Source of the DNA: Mucilaginibacter sabulilitoris
GTDB taxonomy: Bacteria > Bacteroidota > Bacteroidia > Sphingobacteriales > Sphingobacteriaceae
DNA length: 64,000 nt
NCBI RefSeq assembly: GCF_034262375.1
Contig: NZ_CP139558.1
Coordinates: 7,378,001 to 7,442,000, forward strand
Direction: 5' to 3'
Position 1 is the stretch's first letter. Each line of letters opens with the position of its first letter. Of this stretch, positions 26,817 through 34,340 are shown in pieces. A model generated the notes under the pieces. The model was not told the origin of the DNA. It did not search any database and saw nothing but the letters and a program-made list of their open reading frames with translations. A program made the translations under genes and the position numbers.

Positions 26817-27314
26817 TTATTGATTTAAGGGCGCCTCTACTAATTTGTCTTTACCGTAAATAAAATCCTTGCGTAAGTAGTCGGCAGGTACAATATCACC
26901 GTCAAGATAAATAGCTTCTTTCGGGCACGCCTCTTCGCACAAGCCGCAGAAAATGCAGCGCAGCATGTTTATTTCATAAACGGCAGCATATTTTTCTTCA
27001 CGATACAAATGCTCCTCGCCCGGCTGGCGTTCGGCAGCTGTCATGGTGATGGCTTCTGCCGGGCATGAGAGGGCGCACAATCCGCAGGCAGTGCAGCGTT
27101 CCTTACCATTCTCGTCGCGTTTAAGCGAGTGCATACCACGAAAGTTTTCAGAAAATTCACGTTTTTCTTCAGGATAACTGATGGTTACCGGCTTTTTGAA
27201 AAAGTGTTTCATGGTAGTGGCAAGGCCGCCCATAATGGCAGGCAGGTAAGCGCGCTCTAAAAAATTGAGTGGCTTAACCTCCAGTACTTTTTTCTTATTG
27301 CTTAATGATTCCAT
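26817..27314 (-). CDS. nuoI: NADH-quinone oxidoreductase subunit I (two 4Fe-4S clusters)
   Basis: This peripheral-arm subunit carries clusters N6a and N6b. The two CxxCxxCxxxCP motifs are present: 'ERCTACGLCALSCPAEAI' and 'LRCIFCGLCEEACPKEAI'. An N-terminal amphipathic part ('YLPAIMGGLATTMKHFFKK') contacts the membrane subunit NuoH. I choose ATG 27314 (MESLSNKK, 165 residues); the longer reading would start with TTG inside the end of nuoH. The gap to nuoH is four bases. Confidence 0.94.
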   Translation of the reverse strand: MESLSNKKKVLEVKPLNFLERAYLPAIMGGLATTMKHFFKKPVTISYPEEKREFSENFRGMHSLKRDENGKERCTACGLCALSCPAEAITMTAAERQPGEEHLYREEKYAAVYEINMLRCIFCGLCEEACPKEAIYLDGDIVPADYLRKDFIYGKDKLVEAPLNQ

Positions 27315-27318
27315 TTTA

Positions 27319-28362
27319 TTAAAATCCAAAGTGTGTAAGTGCTGTGCTTACCAATCCGGTAAGTACAATGTTGGCAATGGCCAATGGTATCAATATCTTC
27401 CAGCCCAAATCCATCAGCTGATCATAACGGAAACGCGGTATTGTCCAACGTACCCACATGAAAAAGAAGATGAACAGGAATATTTTTAAAAAGAATACGC
27501 CAACTCCGATAAGCGGTCCCAAAGCCGGTCCAGTATGAGCAGCAACCCAATCCATGCCCGGATAGTTATAACCACCCCAGTATAAGGTTGCCATCACCGC
27601 CGATGATATGAACATATTGATATACTCTGCAAACAGGTAAAAACCAAGTTTCATGGATGAATACTCAGTATGGTAACCACCCACCAGTTCGGTTTCGCAC
27701 TCAGGCAAATCAAAGGGCGTACGGTTGGTTTCGGCAAAAGCGCAAACAATAAACAGTACAAACCCCAGTGGTTGTCGTAGTACGTTCCAGTGCCAGCCAT
27801 GTTGCTGCTCGGCAATTTCGCGTAAGCTCAAAGTATTGGTAAGCATCAGCAATGCTATGATGGATAAACCCATTGAAATTTCGTAGCTTATATTTTGTGA
27901 TGCCGCGCGGATAGCGCCAAGCAATGAGTATTTATTATTTGATGCCCATCCGCCTATCATTACGCCATATACGCCTAATGATACCACGCCGAAAATATAT
28001 AGCACACCAACATTAATATCAGTAACCTGTAAATCAAAAGTATGACCGCCAATGATCATCTTTTGCCCCCATGGAATAACCGCCGAACCTATACAGGCTG
28101 TTAATATAGCCAGTGACGGGCCAACAATGAACAGAAACGGTGTTGCATTAGTAGGAATGATCTCTTCTTTCAGGAACATTTTACCACCATCGGCCAGCGG
28201 TTGTAAAATACCCCACGGACCGGCACGGTTTGGGCCAATCCTATCCTGGAAAAACGCGGCAACCTTACGCTCGGCATAGGTAGAATACATGGCCACAACA
28301 AGGCTGATAGCGAAAATGATCACGATCAGTATAATCCTAAATATTAAGTCAGTAGTTTCCAT
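27319..28362 (-). CDS. nuoH: NADH-quinone oxidoreductase subunit H
   Basis: This 347-residue membrane subunit forms the quinone-chamber floor. Family motifs are 'YAERKVAAFFQDRIGPNRAGPWGILQPLADGGKMFLKEE', 'EISMGLSIIALLM', 'AFAETNRTPFDLPECETELVGGYHTEYSSM' and 'FFMWVRWTIPRFRYDQLM'. All are intact. Its ATG overlaps the nuoG stop by one base. Confidence 0.96.
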   Translation of the reverse strand: METTDLIFRIILIVIIFAISLVVAMYSTYAERKVAAFFQDRIGPNRAGPWGILQPLADGGKMFLKEEIIPTNATPFLFIVGPSLAILTACIGSAVIPWGQKMIIGGHTFDLQVTDINVGVLYIFGVVSLGVYGVMIGGWASNNKYSLLGAIRAASQNISYEISMGLSIIALLMLTNTLSLREIAEQQHGWHWNVLRQPLGFVLFIVCAFAETNRTPFDLPECETELVGGYHTEYSSMKLGFYLFAEYINMFISSAVMATLYWGGYNYPGMDWVAAHTGPALGPLIGVGVFFLKIFLFIFFFMWVRWTIPRFRYDQLMDLGWKILIPLAIANIVLTGLVSTALTHFGF

Positions 28363-29357
28363 TATAAGCGTGTGTCCCTTTCAAATTGTTCTTTGTTCGC
28401 TTCCATCAGTACCGGGTTGGTTTTAACTACCGGCAGCGGTGTAAATTCGTAATGATTTGAGCTGATAACCGATTTATGTGATATCTTACGCGGGCCTTCA
28501 ATTACCCAGTCGGCTGTTTTCTTTTTATCAAAACGGCAGGTATTGCAAATAAACTCCTCTACCTCGCCATAAACATCCTTACGCCCGGTTACCCTGATCA
28601 CATCTTCGCCTTTATACCATAAAGTTGTTTTGCCACAGCATTTATCGCAATCGCGGTGGGCATCAACCGGTTTGGTGAACCAAACACGGTTTTTAAAGCG
28701 GAAAGTTTTATCGGTTAACGCGCCTACCGGGCAAACATCAATTATGTTACCTGAAAAATCGTTATCAATAGCTTTAGAGATGTAAGTAGAGATCTCAGAA
28801 TGATCGCCCCTGTTCAGGATACCATGCAAACGGGTGTTGGTGATCTGATCAGCAGTGAATACGCAGCGATAGCACAGAATACAGCGGGTCATATGCAGCT
28901 GAATTTTATCGCCAATGTCTATCTTTTCAAACGTGCGGCGGTCAAATTCGTAACGGGTTTTAGCAGCGCCGTGTTCAAAACCTAAGTCTTGGAGGTGGCA
29001 TTCGCCGGCCTGGTCGCACACAGGGCAATCAAGCGGGTGATTGATCAACAGCATTTCTACTACGCCTTTACGGGCTTCAATCACCTCAGGCGATGTAATA
29101 TTTTGCACTTCCATGCCATCCATAACGGTGGTACGACATGAGGCAACAAGCTTTGGCATAGGACGAGGGTCTTTTTCAGAGCCCTTGCTTACCTTAACCA
29201 AACAGGTGCGGCATTTACCGCCACTGCCTTCAAGCTTGGAGTAATAGCACATAGCAGGCGGAACAATATCGCCACCTATCTGCCTTGCGGCATTAAGTAT
29301 GGTTGTTCCTGGTTCTACTTCAACGGGTATCCCGTCTATTGTTACTTTCATTGACAT
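28362..29357 (-). CDS. nuoG: Short NuoG-type Fe-S subunit lacking the molybdopterin-like domain
   Basis: This 331-residue protein compares with roughly 680-910 in most NuoG proteins. The N-terminal 2Fe-2S ferredoxin domain (ligands in 'PAMCYYSKLEGSGGKCRTCLVKV' and 'VASCRT'), the 'HPLDCPVCDQAGECHLQD' motif (His/Cys cluster N5), and the 4Fe-4S part 'MTRCILCYRCVFTADQ' ending 'IIDVCPVGALTDK' (N4) are all present. After a further Cys-rich piece ('HRDCDKCCGKTTLW', 'FICNTCRFDKKKTADW') the protein stops, so the large bis-MGD-like C-terminal domain is absent. Short NuoG forms are known in Bacteroidota. The downstream gene starts at the stop codon, so this is not a frameshift within the window. Electron flow from NuoF to NuoB clusters can still be complete. 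Confidence 0.9.
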   Translation of the reverse strand: MSMKVTIDGIPVEVEPGTTILNAARQIGGDIVPPAMCYYSKLEGSGGKCRTCLVKVSKGSEKDPRPMPKLVASCRTTVMDGMEVQNITSPEVIEARKGVVEMLLINHPLDCPVCDQAGECHLQDLGFEHGAAKTRYEFDRRTFEKIDIGDKIQLHMTRCILCYRCVFTADQITNTRLHGILNRGDHSEISTYISKAIDNDFSGNIIDVCPVGALTDKTFRFKNRVWFTKPVDAHRDCDKCCGKTTLWYKGEDVIRVTGRKDVYGEVEEFICNTCRFDKKKTADWVIEGPRKISHKSVISSNHYEFTPLPVVKTNPVLMEANKEQFERDTRL

Positions 29358-29425
29358 TTTATATAACGTCCTTGTGTATAAACTCTAAATCCTAATTTCT
29401 AAACTCTAATTTTTAGAAACCCACA

Positions 29426-29510
29426 TGTCATTGCGAGCGCAGCGTGGCAATCTCCTTATACATGTCTTTCGCCATTGTCCTTTGAGATTGCTTCGTTCCT
29501 CGCAATGACA
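29426..29510. repeat. TGTCATTGCGAG inverted-repeat element in the nuoF-nuoG spacer
   Basis: The left arm 29426-29454 is TGTCATTGCGAGCGCAGCGT, continuing to GGCAATCTC. The right arm 29484-29510 is the complement of a variant, TGTCATTGCGAGGAACGAAG then CAATCTC. The arm ends match perfectly and the middle differs. A second copy with perfect 31-base arms lies at 43434-43532. It fits a REP/MITE-like dispersed palindrome. Just upstream (29385-29415) are CTAAACTCTAA words. Confidence 0.8.
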
Positions 29511-29523
29511 AGGTGATAATTAT

Positions 29524-30882
29524 TTACGCTGTCTCCAACTTCGGTAACGGATCTGCGTAATGTGCTAATCCGTAGTTCCTTGTTGTGGCTTCACTTGCGT
29601 TTGTTACGTGCCATTCAAACTCATCCCTGAAATGGCGTATGGCGCTGGCCACCGGCCAGGCTGCCGCGTCACCCAGCGGACAAATCGTATTACCTTCAAT
29701 CTTTTTAGAAATATCAACCAGCAGGTCCATATCGCTTTGCCTGCCATGACCGTACTCTAAGCGGTGCAATACCTTCTCCATCCATCCGGTACCCTCACGG
29801 CAAGGCGAACATTGTCCGCAGCTTTCATGATGATAAAAACGGGCGAAGTTCCATGTATTGCGCACAATACAGGCATCCTCGTCATATGCTATAAAACCAC
29901 CTGAACCCAGCATGGTACCGCTCACAAAACCACCATCGCTTAATGATTCATAGCTCATTAAACGCGGCTCGTTGTTAACAGTCTTCAGGATCAGGTTAGC
30001 TGGCAAAATAGGTACAGATGAACCACCGGCTACAACAGCCTTTAAGCGTTTACCATTGGCAATACCCCCACAGTACTCATCTGAATATATAAATTCTTCA
30101 ACCGGCAGGCCCAGATCAATTTCGTAAACGCCTGGTTTTTTCAGGTTACCACCAGCTGAGATCAGCTTGGTACCTGTACTGCGACCAATGCCCAGTTTGG
30201 CATACTCATCACCGCCTTCGTTTACAATTGGTACCACCGCAGCAATGGACTCCACATTGTTTACCACTGTTGGGCAACCATACAAACCAGCAATAGCCGG
30301 GAATGGTGGTTTTATACGCGGGTTACCCCGTTTACCTTCCAACGACTCCAACAGGGCGGTTTCTTCGCCGCAGATGTAAGCGCCGCCGCCGGGCTGTACA
30401 TAAAGCTCGAGGTCGTACCCTGAGCCTAAAATATTTTTACCAAGAAACCCTTTTGCTTTTGCTTCGGCAATGGCTTTTTCCAGGATCCTGATCTGCGGCA
30501 TCATTTCGCCGCGTACGTATATGAACGATGTATTGGCACCTAATGCAAAGCTCGATACGATCATCCCCTCTATTAATAGGTGAGGGATATAAGTCATCAG
30601 GTAACGATCTTTAAAAGTACCGGGTTCCGATTCATCTGCATTACAAACCAGGTAACGTGCTACGCCTTCGGGCTTGGCCAGAAAGCTCCACTTCATACCG
30701 GTAGGGAAACCGGCGCCGCCACGGCCACGTAAACCAGATTTTTTTACTTCCTCCACTATCGCATCCGGCGACATGGTTTTTATAGCTTTTTCAACAGAAG
30801 CGTAACCACCCTTTGAGCGGTAAACATCAAATGTATTGATGCCGGGTACGTTTATATGTTCTAATAGTAATTTCCGTCCCAT
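29524..30882 (-). CDS. nuoF: NADH-quinone oxidoreductase subunit F (NADH/FMN binding)
   Basis: This 452-residue flavoprotein oxidises NADH and passes electrons to cluster N3. It has 'SGLRGRGGAGFPTGMKWSF' (NADH/FMN glycine-rich loop), 'CNADESEPGTFKDR', 'YICGEETALLESLEGKRGNPRIKPPFPA' and, at the C-terminus, the N3 ligands 'HESCGQCSPCREGTGW' plus 'NTICPLGDAAAWP'. It starts seven bases after nuoE. A 166-bp spacer with a repeat element separates it from nuoG. Confidence 0.96.
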   Translation of the reverse strand: MGRKLLLEHINVPGINTFDVYRSKGGYASVEKAIKTMSPDAIVEEVKKSGLRGRGGAGFPTGMKWSFLAKPEGVARYLVCNADESEPGTFKDRYLMTYIPHLLIEGMIVSSFALGANTSFIYVRGEMMPQIRILEKAIAEAKAKGFLGKNILGSGYDLELYVQPGGGAYICGEETALLESLEGKRGNPRIKPPFPAIAGLYGCPTVVNNVESIAAVVPIVNEGGDEYAKLGIGRSTGTKLISAGGNLKKPGVYEIDLGLPVEEFIYSDEYCGGIANGKRLKAVVAGGSSVPILPANLILKTVNNEPRLMSYESLSDGGFVSGTMLGSGGFIAYDEDACIVRNTWNFARFYHHESCGQCSPCREGTGWMEKVLHRLEYGHGRQSDMDLLVDISKKIEGNTICPLGDAAAWPVASAIRHFRDEFEWHVTNASEATTRNYGLAHYADPLPKLETA

Positions 30883-30889
30883 GATACTG

Positions 30890-31414
30890 TTAATTTTTTG
30901 CCTTTGCTGTTAAGTCCGTTATCAGCTTATCTACCGAATCGTTGGTTAAATTTTCGTAGAAAGTATATTCGGGGCCAATTTGTAAAACCGGGCCAAAACC
31001 GCATGCAGCTAGACATTCTACACCGCGCCAGCTAAACAGGCCGTCGGCAGTTACTTCACCTTCTGGCACACCCAGCTTTTGCTCAATATGATCCATGATC
31101 TTTTCGGCTCCTACCAGGCAGCAACCGCTGGTACGGCAAACCTCCAGCACATATTTACCCTGTGGGCGTAAAAAATACATGGTATAAAATGAGGCTACTT
31201 CATACACCTCGATAGGTAATATTTCAAGATAGGCAGCTACCTTATCCATTGCAGGTACGCTTACCCAGCCAAATTCAGCCTGTACCAGGTGCAGTATCGG
31301 CAGTAAACCCGATTTTTGTTTTCCCTTGGGATAACGGCTTACTATATCATCAAACTTACTAATCAGTTCCGGCGAAAAATCAACCGGTACCTGAGCATCT
31401 TCAACTCTAAGCAT
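30890..31414 (-). CDS. nuoE: NADH-quinone oxidoreductase subunit E (2Fe-2S)
   Basis: This 174-residue thioredoxin-like subunit carries cluster N1a. Ligands lie in 'EVCRTSGCCLVGAEKIM' and 'VECLAACGFGPVLQIG'. The N-terminal helical part ('GLLPILHLVQAEFGWVSVPAMDKVAAYL') is also typical. Its start overlaps the end of nuoD by eight bases, so translation is likely coupled. Confidence 0.95.
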   Translation of the reverse strand: MLRVEDAQVPVDFSPELISKFDDIVSRYPKGKQKSGLLPILHLVQAEFGWVSVPAMDKVAAYLEILPIEVYEVASFYTMYFLRPQGKYVLEVCRTSGCCLVGAEKIMDHIEQKLGVPEGEVTADGLFSWRGVECLAACGFGPVLQIGPEYTFYENLTNDSVDKLITDLTAKAKN

Positions 31415-32618
31415 CTAACTCTCCGGCTATAACGTTTAAACTACTCATGTTAATAATAGCGTCTGATAATAACATACCGCGGCTCATTGGTGCATACATC
31501 TGGTAATTGATAAAGCTCGGCCTGCGGAAGTGCAAGCGGTACGGGCTGCGCCCGCCATCATTCACCAGGTAAAAGCCCAGTTCGCCATTGGCGCCCTCAA
31601 CCGAATGATATACTTCGGTATTCGGGGTTGGTATCTCGCCCATCACAATTTTAAAGTGATAAATGAGCGCTTCCATGTTATTATAAACTTCTTCCTTGGG
31701 GGGCAGATAAAACTCAGGCACATCGGCATGGAAAATATCCGTTGGCTCTTTCTCCAGTTTTACCAGGGCTTGTTCAATAATGCGCAAGCTCTGCCACATT
31801 TCTTCGTTACGCACCAAAAAGCGGCTATAAACATCTCCATTGGTACCAACAGGTACTTCAAAATCAAAATCTTCGTATGATGAGTACGGGTTCATCGCCC
31901 TTACGTCATAATCAACGCCGGCAGCACGTAGCAAAGGACCTGTCCAGCTATAGCTTAACGCAGTTTCGGCAGTAACAGCAGCCACATCTTTAGTGCGGTC
32001 AACAAAAATGCGGTTACGGTTAAACAGCGACTCAAATTCTTTCAGCGTAACAGGGAAGTTCTTTAAAAACGCACGCAATTTGGCAAAAGCTATGGTATTA
32101 AAGTTACGTTCAAAACCGCCTATACGACCTATATTGGTGGTGAGGCGCGATCCGCAGATCTCCTCATATATTTCATAAATAGATTCCCGGTGCTCCATCA
32201 TGTACAGGAAACCTGTAAATGCGCCGGTATCAACCCCCAATACACCATTACAGATGATGTGGTCAGATATACGGGCAAGCTCCATGATAATTACACGCAG
32301 ATAGTCAACACGTTTTGGGGTTTGGATACCCAGCAGTTTTTCAACGGTCATATGCCAGCCCATGTTGTTAATGGGCGATGAGCAATAGTTTAAACGGTCG
32401 GTAAGCGGGGTGATCTGGTAAAACGGCCTGTGTTCGGCAATTTTTTCAAACGCGCGGTGTATATAGCCTATGGTTGATACGCCGCTTACAATTCTTTCGC
32501 CATCAAGCTGCAGCACATTTTGAAACACGCCATGGGTTGCAGGGTGTGTTGGCCCCAGGTTTAGGGTTGAAAGTTCGCTTTGCGGATCGTTGTCTGTATA
32601 TACAGGATGATTTTGCAT
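31407..32618 (-). CDS. nuoD: NADH-quinone oxidoreductase subunit D
   Basis: This 403-residue subunit contributes to the quinone site in the peripheral arm. It has 'LNLGPTHPATHGVFQNVLQLDGE', 'YIHRAFEKIAEHRPFYQITPLTDRLNY', 'NIGRIGGFERN' and the C-terminal 'RSPYRLHFRRPSFINYQMYAPMSRG'. I place the start at ATG 32618 (MQNHPVYTD); an earlier TTG reading adds 15 residues encoded by the repeat element at 32634-32716 and is not credible. NuoC and NuoD are separate, unlike the fused form of E. coli. Confidence 0.95.
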   Translation of the reverse strand: MQNHPVYTDNDPQSELSTLNLGPTHPATHGVFQNVLQLDGERIVSGVSTIGYIHRAFEKIAEHRPFYQITPLTDRLNYCSSPINNMGWHMTVEKLLGIQTPKRVDYLRVIIMELARISDHIICNGVLGVDTGAFTGFLYMMEHRESIYEIYEEICGSRLTTNIGRIGGFERNFNTIAFAKLRAFLKNFPVTLKEFESLFNRNRIFVDRTKDVAAVTAETALSYSWTGPLLRAAGVDYDVRAMNPYSSYEDFDFEVPVGTNGDVYSRFLVRNEEMWQSLRIIEQALVKLEKEPTDIFHADVPEFYLPPKEEVYNNMEALIYHFKIVMGEIPTPNTEVYHSVEGANGELGFYLVNDGGRSPYRLHFRRPSFINYQMYAPMSRGMLLSDAIINMSSLNVIAGELDA

Positions 32619-32633
32619 CAGTATAATTTTTAT

Positions 32634-32716
32634 TAGAATCAAGAGATAAGAATCAAGAGCCAAGATATAAGATAAGCTCTACTACATAATCTCTTGATTC
32701 TTACCTCTTGATTCTA
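32634..32716. repeat. AGAATCAAGAG inverted repeat in the nuoC-nuoD spacer
   Basis: The left arm 32634-32659 (TAGAATCAAGAGATAAGAAT and on) pairs with the right arm 32691-32716 at 25 of 26 bases. Each arm itself holds AAGAATCAAGAG-type words twice. It is the same family as 637-734. Within the nuo transcript it would fold as a stable hairpin between nuoC and nuoD. Confidence 0.75.
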
Positions 32717-32722
32717 TATATG

Positions 32723-33226
32723 TTATCTTCCGAAGAAGTAATCCTTTTTATCAACACGGTTAGGGTCTTCCAGCGGAAACTCTTTTCGCATCGGGAAAGC
32801 CGTCATGTCGTCAACGTTTAATATACGGCGCAAATCGGGGTGGCCGTCAAACAATACGCCAAAAAGGTCATACGTTTCGCGCTCCATCCAGTTGGCACCA
32901 TCCCACAACACGGTGGCAGTAGGGATATGCACATCACCATCTGCCAAAAATACTTTTATGCGGATGCGGGTGTTGGTGGTAAGGCTATGCAAATGGTAAA
33001 TAACCCCAATAGGTTTTTCCTGCTCAGGGTAATGCACACCGGTAATATCTGTTAAGAAAATGAATTTTAAGGCTGGGTCGGTCTTTAAAAAAGTAAGCAG
33101 ATCTATAATCTGTTCGCGCCCGGTTTCAACAGTAAGCAAACCATAAGGTTCGCCAACAACAGTTACCTGCTGGTCAAACTTTTCACTAATTCTTTTTAAA
33201 AGCTCTTCGTTAGGTATCTGGGCCAT
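32723..33226 (-). CDS. nuoC: NADH-quinone oxidoreductase subunit C
   Basis: This 167-residue peripheral-arm subunit (30-kDa type) carries 'LKFIFLTDITGVHYPEQE', 'RIRIKVFL', the signature 'ANWMERETYDLFGVLFDGHPDLRRIL' and 'FPMRKEFPLEDPNRVDK'. Its ATG overlaps the nuoB stop by one base. A 104-bp spacer with an inverted repeat separates it from nuoD. Confidence 0.95.
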   Translation of the reverse strand: MAQIPNEELLKRISEKFDQQVTVVGEPYGLLTVETGREQIIDLLTFLKTDPALKFIFLTDITGVHYPEQEKPIGVIYHLHSLTTNTRIRIKVFLADGDVHIPTATVLWDGANWMERETYDLFGVLFDGHPDLRRILNVDDMTAFPMRKEFPLEDPNRVDKKDYFFGR

Positions 33227-33768
33227 TATTGAATTCCGTATTTAGCTAATAATTCCTGATACTTAGGCTCGTTTCTACGACGTAATGATTCCGTTTGTAC
33301 CAGTTTCTGAATATTGATAAAGCCATCAATAATAGCTTCGGGGCGGGGCGGGCAACCGGGCACGTAAACATCAACTGGTATCACTTCATCTATACCCTGT
33401 AAAACAGAGTAAGTATCAAATATACCGCCGCTCGATGCACATGCTCCAACAGCCATAACCCAGCGGGGTTCGGCCATTTGCAGATACACCTGCCTGAGTA
33501 CAGGGGCCATTTTTTTTGCTATGGTTCCCATAACCATTAAAAGATCGGCCTGACGGGGCGAAAAGCTTAAACGCTCGGCTCCAAATCTCGACAAGTCATA
33601 ATGAGATGCCATGGTAGCCATAAACTCGATGCCACAGCATGAGGTAGCAAATGGCAGGGGCCATAATGAATTTGAGCGTGCTATGCCTATAACTTTATCA
33701 AGCGAGGTAGCAAAAAATCCGGCGCCTTCAACTCCAGCGGGAGCATCAACTATTTGAATATCACTCAT
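33226..33768 (-). CDS. nuoB: NADH-quinone oxidoreductase subunit B (cluster N2)
   Basis: This 180-residue subunit holds the terminal 4Fe-4S cluster N2 next to the quinone site. The tandem Cys pair is in 'FATSCCGIEFMA', with further ligands in 'VMAVGACASSGG' and 'YVPGCPPRPEAII'. Length and motifs are complete. It lies second in the operon, 124 bp after nuoA. Confidence 0.96.
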   Translation of the reverse strand: MSDIQIVDAPAGVEGAGFFATSLDKVIGIARSNSLWPLPFATSCCGIEFMATMASHYDLSRFGAERLSFSPRQADLLMVMGTIAKKMAPVLRQVYLQMAEPRWVMAVGACASSGGIFDTYSVLQGIDEVIPVDVYVPGCPPRPEAIIDGFINIQKLVQTESLRRRNEPKYQELLAKYGIQ

Positions 33769-33892
33769 TGAACTATTTTAATAGAAATTTACTATCTCCA
33801 AAAAGATGGACAGCAAGCGCAAATTTACAATAATAACGATGTAAAAGGTACACTATGAGCGCGCAGGAGACATATTTAGAATCAATCTAAAC

Positions 33893-34264
33893 TCAATCCC
33901 AGTCTAAAGCTCCCTTTTTTATTACGTAGATAAAACCCAGTAAAAGTGTAGCCATAAATATGAACATTTCAATCATGCCCTCTTTACCCATCGCCCTGAA
34001 ATTAACAGCCCATGGATACATAAATATCACTTCCACATCAAATAGCACAAACAATATGGCTACCAGGAAATATTTGATGGAAATTGGCGTACGGGCGTTA
34101 CCAACCACCTCAATTCCCGATTCAAACGGGGTTAACTTATCTTTGGTAACACGTTTCGGACCAATTTTATGCGTTACAAACATAGTGGTTACCACAAACC
34201 CTATAGCCACCAGCATTTGAAATATGATGGGCAAATAATTAACCGGCAAACTTTGTAATTCCAT
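33893..34264 (-). CDS. nuoA: NADH-quinone oxidoreductase subunit A
   Basis: This 123-residue membrane subunit has three helices; 'KLTPFESGIEVVGNARTPISIKYFLVAILFVLFDVEVIFMYPWA' is the family signature, including the loop near the quinone entry. It is the first gene of the fourteen-gene nuo operon that runs leftwards to nuoN. A -7 box lies four bases before the ATG, and the terminator of the TPR gene lies just upstream. Confidence 0.95.
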   Translation of the reverse strand: MELQSLPVNYLPIIFQMLVAIGFVVTTMFVTHKIGPKRVTKDKLTPFESGIEVVGNARTPISIKYFLVAILFVLFDVEVIFMYPWAVNFRAMGKEGMIEMFIFMATLLLGFIYVIKKGALDWD

Positions 34265-34268
34265 GGTG

Positions 34269-34276
34269 CAAATATA
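34269..34276 (-). promoter_or_regulatory. Candidate -7 box of the nuo operon
   Basis: On the minus strand TATATTTG fits TAnnTTTG and is followed by CACC and then the nuoA ATG. If used, the nuo transcript would be nearly leaderless. No clear -33 element was found. Confidence 0.35.
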
Positions 34277-34290
34277 CTAATGCATCTAAA

Positions 34291-34321
34291 ATAAAAAAGG
34301 CCTCTTTTGCAAGAGGCCTTT
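34291..34321 (-). terminator. Terminator of the exb/ton-TPR operon
   Basis: An 11-bp stem AAAGGCCTCTT / AAGAGGCCTTT with loop TTGC is followed on the minus strand by TTT-ATTTT. It lies 20 bp beyond the TPR gene and insulates the nuo operon. Confidence 0.85.
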
Positions 34322-34340
34322 AATTGTATATTAATTTTTA

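Noticed and set aside
32619..32663. Longer N-terminus for nuoD
   Set aside because: It needs a TTG start and encodes 15 residues from the repeat element; the ATG at 32618 gives the normal protein.
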